From positions 1 through 64,000 of the forward strand of contig CAZHTC010000006.1 in NCBI GenBank assembly GCA_964535575.1: a stretch of 64,000 nt of DNA, read 5' to 3'. The notes beneath the pieces are model-generated. The model was not told the origin of the DNA, searched no databases, and saw nothing but the letters and a program-made list of their open reading frames with translations. Source of the DNA: JAGPCK01 sp964535575 (GTDB taxonomy: Bacteria; Bacteroidota; Bacteroidia; UKL13-3). The position numbers and the translations under genes are program-made. This document shows, one piece after another, positions 44,691 to 52,533 of this stretch. Position 1 is the first letter of the stretch, and each line of letters opens with the position of its first letter.

Positions 44691-46361
44691 ATGGAAAAAG
44701 AAAACTTAATAGGCTTTGTCCACTTTGACAAACCAAGCATCAAGAGTAATCGTGTTGAAGGTTTAGTATTGAAGGAGAAGTCTTCACGACTACTCCGAAA
44801 CAAATTCATCAAGATTATTAACTCCTTAAAGGACGAAGGTGGCAGCCCGAAGCAATTCATTGGAAGAATTTTGGAAGGTCCGTTTTTCATTCCCGAAGAA
44901 GTTTCAAGGGAATCAGCACTTGCGCAAGTTTCAATTCTGCGAGGCGATGAATTTCCAATTCCACCAAACTTTTATGCAATCATTGTAATAGAAATTATCG
45001 GTGAGCTTTTTGGTTCTTCTATTTACAGCACAAGCAGCCGTCCAAGTCCGCAATCTAAAATTGTTGAGTTAGGAGAAGATGAGTTGAATGAAATTTTAGG
45101 ATTGAAGCAAGGGAATTTCCTAATTGGAAATCTTGAAGGTTATCCGAAAGTTCACATTAAATTTGATTCTACAAAGATTTCAGTCATACCAAGAAACATC
45201 GGAATTTTCGGAACAGTTGGTTCAGGAAAAACAAACACGGCACAAGTGTTGATCGAAGAATTAGCAGAGAGGGAAATAGCAGAAAGAGAAAAGTGGGCAG
45301 TGATTGTGCTTGATGTTGAAGGTGAATACACAGAGATGAATAAGCCGGAAAAAATTGAAAAAAAGCATCTAGACAAATTGAAAGAAACTTTTGGAATGAC
45401 ACCGAAAGGAATAGATGATTTTTATGTGTTGAAACTTTATGGTCACGAATCAACAGTTGATACAGCCGAAGAAGTTACAATTAACATTGACCAGATTGAT
45501 GCTTACATGCTTTGCGAAATTTTGCAGACAACGGAGCCACAGTCTGCTGCACTGTTTACAATAATTGACAGGTTGAAGAAGAATCCGAAGAAAGAAGAAC
45601 CCGACCCGGATGCGATTATTCCTAAGGCAAAAAAAGTTTCGGGCTATACGTTGCAAGACATTCTTGAGGAAATTGACAACCACTTGAAGAAGCAGCGAAC
45701 AAAGAAAAAAGAAGAAGATGCTGAAGAAGATAAAGGCGATGAAATTTTAGTAAGGGCACAATCACTAAGAAGCCCACTCAAGAGAAAATTGCTTGAGTTA
45801 GTTAGAACAAGAGCATTTGATGTAAAGACAGCAACACCAATTGACCCAACTAAATATCTTGTTCCAGGACGAGTGACAGTTTTTGATTTAAGTTACACAG
45901 GCGACTATGAAAAAAACTTATTAATTGCCCAGCTTTTGGAGAGAGTCTTCAAGGCTAAACGAGACGATTCAAGTTTGCCCAAGACAATGATAATGATTGA
46001 GGAGGCACACACATTTGTCAGTAGGGAGAATAAAGACAAGATGATGCAAACCATTCGGAAGCTGAAAGAAATTGCTAGGAGAGGAAGAAAGCGTTGGTTG
46101 AGTTTGTGTTTCATTTCACAACAACCGGCACATTTACCAAGTGAGATTTTTGAATTGGCTAATACACGAATTGTTCACAATATCAGAAGCAAAAACAATT
46201 TGGAGGTTCTCAAACAGTCTTCCGGTGATGTCACAGAGGAAATGTGGGATTCAGTTCCAGCATTGAACCCAGGGCAAGCAATTATCAATAGTCCTCAATT
46301 CAAGAACTCTCTTGTTGTGGAAGTTCGCCATTGCAGGAGCAAACGAATAAAACAAGAGTAA
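44691..46361 (+). CDS. HerA-like hexameric ATPase/translocase
   Basis: A 556-residue FtsK/HerA-superfamily ATPase from the ATG at 44691, preceded by AAGGAGAAG (a 44661 ATG lies inside the NurA gene). An N-terminal HAS-barrel-like domain (about 1-160) is followed by Walker A GTVGSGKTNTAQVL at 174-187, VIVLDVEGEYTE near 205, a charged coiled-coil insert (about 300-355), Walker B TMIMIEEAHTF near 432, and sensor CFISQQPAHLPSEIFE. HerA pumps DNA and feeds NurA. A methyltransferase and a GHKL ATPase in the same operon argue for antiviral use over archaeal-type end resection. Confidence 0.92.
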   Translation: MEKENLIGFVHFDKPSIKSNRVEGLVLKEKSSRLLRNKFIKIINSLKDEGGSPKQFIGRILEGPFFIPEEVSRESALAQVSILRGDEFPIPPNFYAIIVIEIIGELFGSSIYSTSSRPSPQSKIVELGEDELNEILGLKQGNFLIGNLEGYPKVHIKFDSTKISVIPRNIGIFGTVGSGKTNTAQVLIEELAEREIAEREKWAVIVLDVEGEYTEMNKPEKIEKKHLDKLKETFGMTPKGIDDFYVLKLYGHESTVDTAEEVTINIDQIDAYMLCEILQTTEPQSAALFTIIDRLKKNPKKEEPDPDAIIPKAKKVSGYTLQDILEEIDNHLKKQRTKKKEEDAEEDKGDEILVRAQSLRSPLKRKLLELVRTRAFDVKTATPIDPTKYLVPGRVTVFDLSYTGDYEKNLLIAQLLERVFKAKRDDSSLPKTMIMIEEAHTFVSRENKDKMMQTIRKLKEIARRGRKRWLSLCFISQQPAHLPSEIFELANTRIVHNIRSKNNLEVLKQSSGDVTEEMWDSVPALNPGQAIINSPQFKNSLVVEVRHCRSKRIKQE

Positions 46362-46372
46362 ACAACGTAAAT

Positions 46373-47668
46373 ATGCTTGATGCACAAATAGTAAAAGAAA
46401 GTTTTGATCCAAAGCTGATAGCTGCTTTGTTCAAAAATTTTTCAAATCAATACATTGCTTTGTTTGAATTAATTGACAACGCAGTTGATGATCGACAACA
46501 CAACGAGAAACTAATAATCTCGATTGACTATGACCCAGAGGATGAAAAACTTTACATAAAGAATTTTAATGGAAAGGGAATGACCATTGAAGACCTTGAA
46601 AAGTTTTTTACATGGGGTCACAGCGATAAAACCACAGGAAGAATTGGAAGATATGGTCAAGGAGGAAAAGCAGCGTTAGGATATTTGGCAAAGAGTTTCA
46701 ATATTAAAAGCCATGCGAAAGATAAAATTTCCGGTTTTGTTGTAAAAGTTAAGGATTGGGAGAACAGGCAAGCAGGTTTTTCTGATGGATTTCAGGTTAT
46801 GCCATATCAATCACAACGTGACGAAGGAGATGTTTCTTTTGAAATTTACAATTTGAAGAAGGAATTTAGAGTAGAAACTATTGTTGAAAGAATTAAAAAA
46901 ACGTACCGACCACTTATTACTCAGAAGAAAGTAGAGTTCTTAGTAGAGAATAAGCCGGTGAAATGCGCTGCGATTGCATACGACCGAGCAACTTATAAAA
47001 CCTTTTCAACGGATATCATTTACAATGGAAAGAAATTGCCTCTTACCGGAGAGTTTGGAATTGTTGATGACCCGAAGTCAGAAAGGGGAGGGTTTAAAAT
47101 TTTCCAGTATGGAAGAAATGTTGCTGACAAAGAATATTTCGGACACATAGACCCAAGCAAGCGTTGGAATGTTGAGCGACTTTACGGTGAACTCTACATA
47201 GATTTTGATTTACCTCTGTCAATGAACAAAACGGAAATTGACAAAGATTCGGAACTGTGGCTTATGATTGAGCGGAAGATGAAAGCGCAGATTGCAGAGG
47301 TAATTAAGGATGCTATTGATTACAAGACACCAACAAAAAATGAATCCAAAGCAGTTGAGTCAATCAATAAAAAACTTAAAAAATCAGAGAACATAAAAGG
47401 TGATACAAAAATTGACTTGACTAATTATGGTCCGAGGGTGTTATTCAAAATTGAAGATGGTAAGAATGGAGAGAATACCATAAAGATAAATCGTGACCAC
47501 AAGGCTTACAAACTATGGAGTGATACAGAATTAGGTAAGAAATATTACACAGTAATGTTGTATGCTTTGACAGAGGCAGCTAAAAAAATGTCTAATACGG
47601 AGAGAACAAAATTCTTAAACGACTTTTCAGAATATCTTGGGAAAAAGTCAGCAGAAATACTTGAGTGA
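46373..47668 (+). CDS. GHKL (Hsp90/MutL/MORC-type) ATPase
   Basis: A 431-residue ATPase starting at 46373, where the fold begins (MLDAQIVKESFDPKLI). The Bergerat ATP site is complete: N-box FELIDNAVDD at 31-40 (Glu32, Asn36), G1 NGKGMTIEDL at 66-75, and G2 GRYGQGGKAALGYLAKS at 92-108. It continues into an S5-like transducer with a lysine motif LPLSMNKTEIDKDSELW near 280-296, reminiscent of MORC ATPases and prokaryotic relatives known from restriction operons. ATP-driven dimer clamping on DNA is the family theme, and its part here is an inference. It lies 11 nt after HerA and ends the operon. Confidence 0.88.
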   Translation: MLDAQIVKESFDPKLIAALFKNFSNQYIALFELIDNAVDDRQHNEKLIISIDYDPEDEKLYIKNFNGKGMTIEDLEKFFTWGHSDKTTGRIGRYGQGGKAALGYLAKSFNIKSHAKDKISGFVVKVKDWENRQAGFSDGFQVMPYQSQRDEGDVSFEIYNLKKEFRVETIVERIKKTYRPLITQKKVEFLVENKPVKCAAIAYDRATYKTFSTDIIYNGKKLPLTGEFGIVDDPKSERGGFKIFQYGRNVADKEYFGHIDPSKRWNVERLYGELYIDFDLPLSMNKTEIDKDSELWLMIERKMKAQIAEVIKDAIDYKTPTKNESKAVESINKKLKKSENIKGDTKIDLTNYGPRVLFKIEDGKNGENTIKINRDHKAYKLWSDTELGKKYYTVMLYALTEAAKKMSNTERTKFLNDFSEYLGKKSAEILE

Positions 47669-47680
47669 TGAAAAGCTACC

Positions 47681-47696
47681 AGCTAGCCCCCTAGCT
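47681..47696 (+). terminator. Hairpin after the GHKL gene (weak terminator)
   Basis: AGCTAG-CCCC-CTAGCT forms a perfect 6-bp stem 13 nt after the stop. It lacks a clear T-run, so termination is only possible. The rest of the 146-bp gap holds two copies of TAAGTACCCC (near 47720 and 47780) and no gene. Confidence 0.35.
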
Positions 47697-47814
47697 CTTA
47701 GTAATCTTCTTAAAACTTTAAGTACCCCGTTTATTGAACTGGGTAAATTGGCAATTCAAATGTGCTGATTAAATCGTAAGTACCCCTAACATGTCTTTAT
47801 TTTGCCCAACCGCA

Positions 47815-48813
47815 TCAGTAATACAAACTAGCAGACTTACTAATCCGGTCTAAAATTATTTTTTGAAACGATTTTGGACTTATTACTTTGACAGTTTCCC
47901 CAAACGACAAAATCAACTTTTCTAACTCATAATTAGGGATAACGGTAATGGTAACTTCAAGACCATCTTCTGTGTTTTTACTTCTTTGTGTTGCATGTAT
48001 TGGTTTTGTTACGACATAAGGGGCTTGACTTGGAGAAAACCTCAACTTGACCGTTTGTAACTCGTCATCGATTTTTTTAGTTACGCCAATTAAATCATAA
48101 AAATAGTCCTCCCAATCGACTTCTGATTCAATATACTTGGCTTTGGCTTCATTAATATCTTTAATTCTATCTAAGGCCATATTCCAACATTCATTTTTTG
48201 TAAACTCATTATAGCCAAAGACAAACCAACGGTTATTGTATTGTTTCAAATAATAAGGATGAAACGCAATCGTATAAGGAAAAGGGCTTTTGAAGTCTTG
48301 ATATTCAATAGTCAAAGACCGTTTGTTCACAATCGCATTGAATAAAGGTGTAATGAATTTTGAACCTTCATAATCCAAATTATTTTCAAATGACATAACT
48401 TCTCTTTCAAGGTTTACCAAACCAAGTTTAGATTCAATGGCAGGAATTATTTCATTGATAAACTCAAATTGCGGTATGCCCTTAAACCTTGACAATACTT
48501 GCAAGGCCGACTTTAATTGTTTTGCTTCGGTTTCGTTTAAAGGTTGGTTATTTATGGAATATGTTGGATCGGAATATTTGAAATAAACAGTTCTTCCATC
48601 TTTGTATTTTTCAATTGGGGCTTTCCATTCCGACAATTCCATATACTGCATATCTGCATAAAATTGAGTTTTTCCAATTCCTTCCAAACCTTCTTCTAAT
48701 AAGGCTTTGTTTGCTTCGTCTATTAACCGTTGCCAAGTGTATTTGGCTCCTGTATTCCTTAGACACCTATCGTAAGCAAGATATCGTGTTAGTGCTTTTT
48801 TATTTATTGACAT
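47815..48813 (-). CDS. WYL-domain transcriptional regulator
   Basis: A 332-residue regulator. The N-terminal winged-helix part (KKALTRYLAYDRCLRN, then KTQFYADMQYME near 48) should bind DNA. The WYL domain spans about 150-230, with HPYYLKQYNNRWFVFGYNE near 186 and MALDRIKDI near 213. A C-terminal WCX-like extension (VKLRFSPSQAPYVV to the end) follows. WYL proteins often sense nucleotides or nucleic acid and control defence loci. It is divergent from the PLD-E2 gene, and a 25-bp palindrome starts at the base right before its ATG, so I infer autoregulation and joint control of the neighbour. Confidence 0.9.
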   Translation of the reverse strand: MSINKKALTRYLAYDRCLRNTGAKYTWQRLIDEANKALLEEGLEGIGKTQFYADMQYMELSEWKAPIEKYKDGRTVYFKYSDPTYSINNQPLNETEAKQLKSALQVLSRFKGIPQFEFINEIIPAIESKLGLVNLEREVMSFENNLDYEGSKFITPLFNAIVNKRSLTIEYQDFKSPFPYTIAFHPYYLKQYNNRWFVFGYNEFTKNECWNMALDRIKDINEAKAKYIESEVDWEDYFYDLIGVTKKIDDELQTVKLRFSPSQAPYVVTKPIHATQRSKNTEDGLEVTITVIPNYELEKLILSFGETVKVISPKSFQKIILDRISKSASLYY

Positions 48814-48838
48814 ATTTGTTCAGTTTGACTGAACAAAT
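48814..48838. promoter_or_regulatory. Operator O1, 10-bp-arm palindrome
   Basis: ATTTGTTCAG-TTTGA-CTGAACAAAT is a perfect 10-bp inverted repeat. It starts one base from the WYL start codon and covers most of that gene's -7 element and the expected start of transcription. It shares the core GTTCAGTTTNACTGAAC with O2. Confidence 0.82.
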
Positions 48839-48865
48839 GTAGTGTTTGTTTGCATCGTAATCAAA
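48834..48865 (-). promoter_or_regulatory. WYL gene promoter
   Basis: On the minus strand, TTTG (48865-48862), a 20-nt spacer and TACATTTG (48841-48834) match both halves of the Bacteroidetes promoter. Transcription would start near 48828, inside operator O1, leaving a leader of about 15 nt. Confidence 0.7.
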
Positions 48866-48903
48866 TAAACAATTGAAAAAGAGAAGAAAATTGAAATTTA
48901 TTA

Positions 48904-48920
48904 GTTCAGTTTCACTGAAC
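48904..48920. promoter_or_regulatory. Operator O2 upstream of PLD-E2
   Basis: GTTCAG-TTTCA-CTGAAC repeats the O1 core with one loop change. It covers the -33 region for a near-consensus -7 element CATCTTTG (48931-48938), so bound repressor would block the PLD-E2 promoter. Confidence 0.72.
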
Positions 48921-48968
48921 ATATAGGTTTCATCTTTGCATTGTCAAATCAATATTAAAAAACGAAAT

Positions 48969-50129
48969 ATGGAAAATATGAGCAACAACAATCGTGAGCA
49001 AATTATTGCCCTTTTAGACAAAGCCGAAAACAAGATTCAAATTGCTGTGTCATGGCTTACAGATGAAGTATTAATCAACAAACTTGGCGAGGCTGCACAA
49101 AAGAAAAAGGTGGAGTTGCTACTTTCTTGTGATGCGTTGAATGTTTGGCGTTACTCCTCAATAAGAGAATTGCAAAGCAAAGGTGCAACTGTTTTAAAAA
49201 CTGGGACTAACGCACCTGGTGTAAAGGGATTCATGCACGCAAAGTTTATGATTATTGACGGTACACTTGCCTATGGTGGTTCGTTCAATTTTACCGAAGG
49301 GGCAAGCTTCAATTATGAAAACTTTGCAAAGTATGATGTTGAGACTGTGCAATCGTTTTCAAGTAAGTTTCAAAACTGGTGGGCAACTGCAAAGGATTAC
49401 ACAATTGATTTTGAAAACCCTGATACTGTGAAAAAGCTTGTTCTGCAAAGTTTTGAGATGCAAGAAAAGTTTCGGAAAAATTTGCTTTCAACTTTTGGTG
49501 TGGAACAAAGAAAGTTTGCTGCAGGGTATGTTGCCGAACGGGATGGTCTGATTAAAGCAGAAATTGAGAAGGAGAGAATCAGAGAAACCGCAAAGTTAAT
49601 GCAGTCAGCAAAAGTTTCTGTTGCGGCAAGAGGTTCGCTTCAAAACAATACAACCGGGGTTGTTAGCAAGCCTCATAGATTTTATGGTGGCCGCCTAATT
49701 ACAAAATTTAATGGACAAAAGCAGCCAAACTCTTTCTCTTATGCGATTATACAAAAGAAAGAGATTGAAAAAAAGTTTTCGTTTCTCAATTGCAGAATTG
49801 TCAATGATGCTCTCATTTGTAGGGGTGAATTTAAACCCGGTTCAAATGCGTACAATGTTCGTATCGAGTTTAGGGCTGGATGCTTCCCACAAGTTTATGT
49901 TTTCAATCCGTCAATCAGACCTAACTCTAAGATTCATATTTACAGCGAAGGTTCACTATGCTTGTTTTATCCTGGAGATTTGAAATGGAGAGACACTACT
50001 AGCATTGCAGAATTTACAATTCCCTGGATTTACGAATGGATTCTGTATTACGAATTGTATTTGCTAACAGGGTTATGGGAGGGAGAGTATGCTCCACATG
50101 GTGAATTAAACAATATTGTAGCCAGTTGA
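48969..50129 (+). CDS. PLD-like nuclease fused to a UBC/E2-like domain
   Basis: A 386-residue protein. Residues 8-140 form one phospholipase-D half: the HKD site HAKFMIIDGTLAYGGSFNFT begins at His90 and has the full HxK(x4)D(x6)GSxN spacing, as in nucleases that act as dimers. A helical linker (about 145-235) leads to a C-terminal domain of about 150 residues: VRIEFRAGCFPQVYVFNP, then IHIYSEGSLCLFYPGDLKW (Cys331) and WIYEWILYYELYLLTGLW. That G-S-L-C-L block with a following Trp matches prokaryotic ubiquitin-conjugating folds such as the E2 of short type II CBASS. I therefore propose Cys331 as a thioester or active-site cysteine. No E1, deubiquitinase or CD-NTase is adjacent. An earlier ATG (48936) sits in the promoter region. 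Confidence 0.78.
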   Translation: MENMSNNNREQIIALLDKAENKIQIAVSWLTDEVLINKLGEAAQKKKVELLLSCDALNVWRYSSIRELQSKGATVLKTGTNAPGVKGFMHAKFMIIDGTLAYGGSFNFTEGASFNYENFAKYDVETVQSFSSKFQNWWATAKDYTIDFENPDTVKKLVLQSFEMQEKFRKNLLSTFGVEQRKFAAGYVAERDGLIKAEIEKERIRETAKLMQSAKVSVAARGSLQNNTTGVVSKPHRFYGGRLITKFNGQKQPNSFSYAIIQKKEIEKKFSFLNCRIVNDALICRGEFKPGSNAYNVRIEFRAGCFPQVYVFNPSIRPNSKIHIYSEGSLCLFYPGDLKWRDTTSIAEFTIPWIYEWILYYELYLLTGLWEGEYAPHGELNNIVAS

Positions 50130-50154
50130 TGTTTAAAATAAACGATTAAATTTG
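50126..50154 (+). promoter_or_regulatory. Retron promoter
   Basis: TTG (50126-50128), an 18-nt spacer and TAAATTTG (50147-50154) fit the Bacteroidetes consensus. The expected start of transcription, about 6-7 nt further, falls at the first base of the retron a1 repeat (50161), which ties promoter and RNA together. It overlaps the last codon of the PLD-E2 gene. Confidence 0.72.
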
Positions 50155-50160
50155 TCCTTT

Positions 50161-50388
50161 GAAGTGCCAACAAAATGATTTTGAACTTTTCATTGCGATT
50201 TGCAATGTCGGCCAGCAATGGCTGTTTAAATGGTAGTTATTTTCATTGTTCAGTATTGAGCTATAATGAACATTTAGTTATTGACTGTATCAGTAATTAA
50301 TGTATTATAATAAAATATGAATAAGTGAATTGTGATATCATTGAATTTATGATCGATTTATCCATAAATGAGAATCAGTTGGCACTTC
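50161..50388 (+). ncRNA. Retron msr-msd RNA (predicted)
   Basis: About 228 nt bounded by an 11-bp inverted repeat: GAAGTGCCAAC at 50161-50171 (a1) and GTTGGCACTTC at 50378-50388 (a2), the layout that folds retron RNA and primes reverse transcription. Inside are stem-loops CATTGC-GATTT-GCAATG (about 50191-50207), CAGC-AATG-GCTG next to it, a longer TGTTCA...TGAACA hairpin (about 50248-50275) and TTTATG...CATAAA near the end, fitting msr then msd. The reverse transcriptase starts 7 nt after a2. The branching G and the exact msd limits cannot be fixed by eye. Confidence 0.78.
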
Positions 50389-50395
50389 TTTTAAA

Positions 50396-51646
50396 ATGAA
50401 TATGCGATTAACGCCTGAACATATACGGGAAATAAGGGTTCGCTTTGCAAAAACGGAAACCGTTGAGGACTTGGCTCAATTGTTAAGTTGGGTTTATGCT
50501 TTAAAGTTTCCAAAGCGTAGCGCAAAAACAAATGTTATAATTGAAGCAAAACACTTAAATTATTATGCTTTTAAACCTGCTAAACGGTACAAGCAGTTTA
50601 CAATTAAAAAGAAAAGTGGTGGCGAAAGGCCAATTTCAGCCCCACGCTACAAGTTAAAAACCATTCAAAAATGTATAAATGAAATATTGAATGCAGTTTT
50701 TACTCCACATTTTACAGCTACTGGTTTTGTTCCTAAAAAAAGCATTGTTGATAATGCCAAAGTGCATATAGGAAAACAATTTGTTTTCAATACAGACTTA
50801 AAGGACTTTTTTCCAAGCACAGAATTTAGAAGAATTAAAGCTGTATTGGGTTTAGCCCCGTTTAATTTGACTGATGCAAATGAAATAAACTCTAACAAGG
50901 AAAAAAAGAAAACATCGGAAGAGAAAGGAAAAGGATATTTGGGTTATCTAATAGCAAACCTTTGTTGCGACAATGGTTGCTTACCGCAAGGTGCACCAAC
51001 ATCGCCAACGCTAACTAATTTGGTTTGTCAAAGGCTTGACAAAAAACTTTATAAGTATGCAAAAAGCATAAACGCAACTTATTCAAGGTATGCGGACGAC
51101 ATCACATTTTCAGCCAACAAACCAGTTTTTGATGAAACATTCAAAAAAATACTAATCGACATTATCGAAGTTCAAGAAAAATTCAAAATTAATTATGGAA
51201 AAGAAAGACTTCAAGGCGGAGGCGAAAGACAATCTGTAACAGGCATAATTGTAAATAGAAAGTGTAATGTCGATAGAAAATATTTGAAAGATGTCCGTTT
51301 CTGGCTAATGTGTTGGAAAAAATTTGGAACTGAAGCGACACAACAAAAATTCCTAGTTCAATTTCCAGAGAAAAAAGGCTTTTTAAGGTATGGCGGTACA
51401 ACGCCTCAATTTTACAACTACCTCAATGGAAAAATTTTGTTTTTGGGTATGGTTAGAGGTGCAAAAGATGAAATATTCTTGAAACAAAAAATGAATTTTG
51501 ATGAATTGTATAGTGGAATGAACGGTAAAACATATCACTCTAATCAAATTTCAAAGCACATAAATTTCGCTTCATCAATTTTTGAATTATTGCAAACTTG
51601 GGAAAAGAAGGGAATAGAAACAGCTATTAAACAATACGGTAATTAA
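50396..51646 (+). CDS. Retron reverse transcriptase
   Basis: A 416-residue RT. It has the retron-specific region X motif NAKVH at 120-124 (NAxxH) and region Y VTG at 281-283. Core motifs are NTDLKDFFPS near 132 (first catalytic Asp), LPQGAPTSPTLTNLV at 196-210, and YSRYADDITFS at 229-239 with the catalytic Asp pair. There is no maturase or endonuclease domain, so it is not a group II intron protein. It copies the adjacent RNA into msDNA, which usually holds a toxic effector inactive until a phage disturbs it. Its stop overlaps the next start by 1 nt (TAATG). The retron type is not assigned here. Confidence 0.93.
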   Translation: MNMRLTPEHIREIRVRFAKTETVEDLAQLLSWVYALKFPKRSAKTNVIIEAKHLNYYAFKPAKRYKQFTIKKKSGGERPISAPRYKLKTIQKCINEILNAVFTPHFTATGFVPKKSIVDNAKVHIGKQFVFNTDLKDFFPSTEFRRIKAVLGLAPFNLTDANEINSNKEKKKTSEEKGKGYLGYLIANLCCDNGCLPQGAPTSPTLTNLVCQRLDKKLYKYAKSINATYSRYADDITFSANKPVFDETFKKILIDIIEVQEKFKINYGKERLQGGGERQSVTGIIVNRKCNVDRKYLKDVRFWLMCWKKFGTEATQQKFLVQFPEKKGFLRYGGTTPQFYNYLNGKILFLGMVRGAKDEIFLKQKMNFDELYSGMNGKTYHSNQISKHINFASSIFELLQTWEKKGIETAIKQYGN

Positions 51647-52533
51647 TGGATGCACAAAAACTAAAATTTATGATGTCTGTTCAACTTGAAATTGACAAGT
51701 TGGAAGCGAAGCTTGGCTCTAATCATCAAGAGGTAATTGCATCTAAGGCTTTGTTTCAAAAATTAAGTCAAACAGAAATAAAAAGAGAAAATTCTGGACA
51801 GAGTAAATCTGACTCTTGTGATGCACTCATTCCAATTAAATCAGATACAGAAGCAATTCGAAATCATTTAGAAATCAGGGCTAATGTATCGATAGACTTT
51901 GAATTTGTTAAAAATGAAAGAGTAAAAAAACAATTAATCAAGGATAATCTCAAAATGGAAAATTCACGATTAGATATTCAAATTAAAAATGACACCGAAA
52001 GATTTTACAATTTTTGCGTTGAAGCATTTTATCAAATAGAAGAATTGGTAAACTACTTTTTTATAACAAAACATCCCTCTGATGCTGTTGCATACTTAAA
52101 AACTAAGAATTCACAAATAAATACTGTTGAATTTGATTTCTTGAAAATCGAAATATCAAAAAAACTTTATGTATTTGAAAGTTTATTTTATTATGGGCAA
52201 ACTGATGCTAATGGACGAAATATTCGATATGAGTCAACTATAAACTTGATTAGAGATGTTAGAAATGAAGATTCACATCGATGTAACATAATTGAGCAAG
52301 ATACTGAGCAGATAGTACAGAAGTATATAGACCTACTTAAAAAAATAAAAATATTCAATAAAGCAAATAGAAATGCAACTCCAAGTGTATTTTACCAAAA
52401 AACTGATGATGATAAACTAATCGAAAAACAAGCGAAACTAATTAATTTCATAAAAGATAAAAATTACAATTTAGTTAGGAACACGGTATCGGACCTTGTT
52501 AATAAAATAAAGGAAGATTTGCACAAAACATGA
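51646..52533 (+). CDS. Retron-linked effector with HEPN-like domain
   Basis: A 295-residue, largely helical protein coupled to the RT by a 1-nt stop/start overlap. The centre (about 115-240) looks like a HEPN domain: a long helix RFYNFCVEAFYQIEELVNYFF near 119-139, then LIRDVRNEDSHRC at 201-213 containing Arg206-x4-His211, the R(x4-6)H signature of HEPN ribonucleases. The N-terminal 100 residues are charged coiled coil, and the last 40 form another amphipathic helix. I infer a toxin that degrades RNA when released from RT-msDNA. The motif is short, so structure prediction should be the judge. The base composition is very AT-rich. Confidence 0.7.
   Translation: MDAQKLKFMMSVQLEIDKLEAKLGSNHQEVIASKALFQKLSQTEIKRENSGQSKSDSCDALIPIKSDTEAIRNHLEIRANVSIDFEFVKNERVKKQLIKDNLKMENSRLDIQIKNDTERFYNFCVEAFYQIEELVNYFFITKHPSDAVAYLKTKNSQINTVEFDFLKIEISKKLYVFESLFYYGQTDANGRNIRYESTINLIRDVRNEDSHRCNIIEQDTEQIVQKYIDLLKKIKIFNKANRNATPSVFYQKTDDDKLIEKQAKLINFIKDKNYNLVRNTVSDLVNKIKEDLHKT

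Noticed and set aside
42301..47668. Naming the MTase-NurA-HerA-GHKL set as DISARM, BREX or Dnd
   Set aside because: DISARM needs SF2 helicase and PLD components, BREX needs PglZ and a Lon or BrxC protein, and Dnd needs DndCD-like proteins. None of these is present.
48969..50129. Calling the PLD-E2 gene part of CBASS
   Set aside because: No CD-NTase, E1 or JAB deubiquitinase gene lies nearby; the neighbours are a WYL regulator and a retron.
50396..51646. Group II intron or DGR reverse transcriptase
   Set aside because: NAxxH and VTG motifs, the a1/a2-bounded RNA and the absence of maturase or template-repeat features point to a retron.
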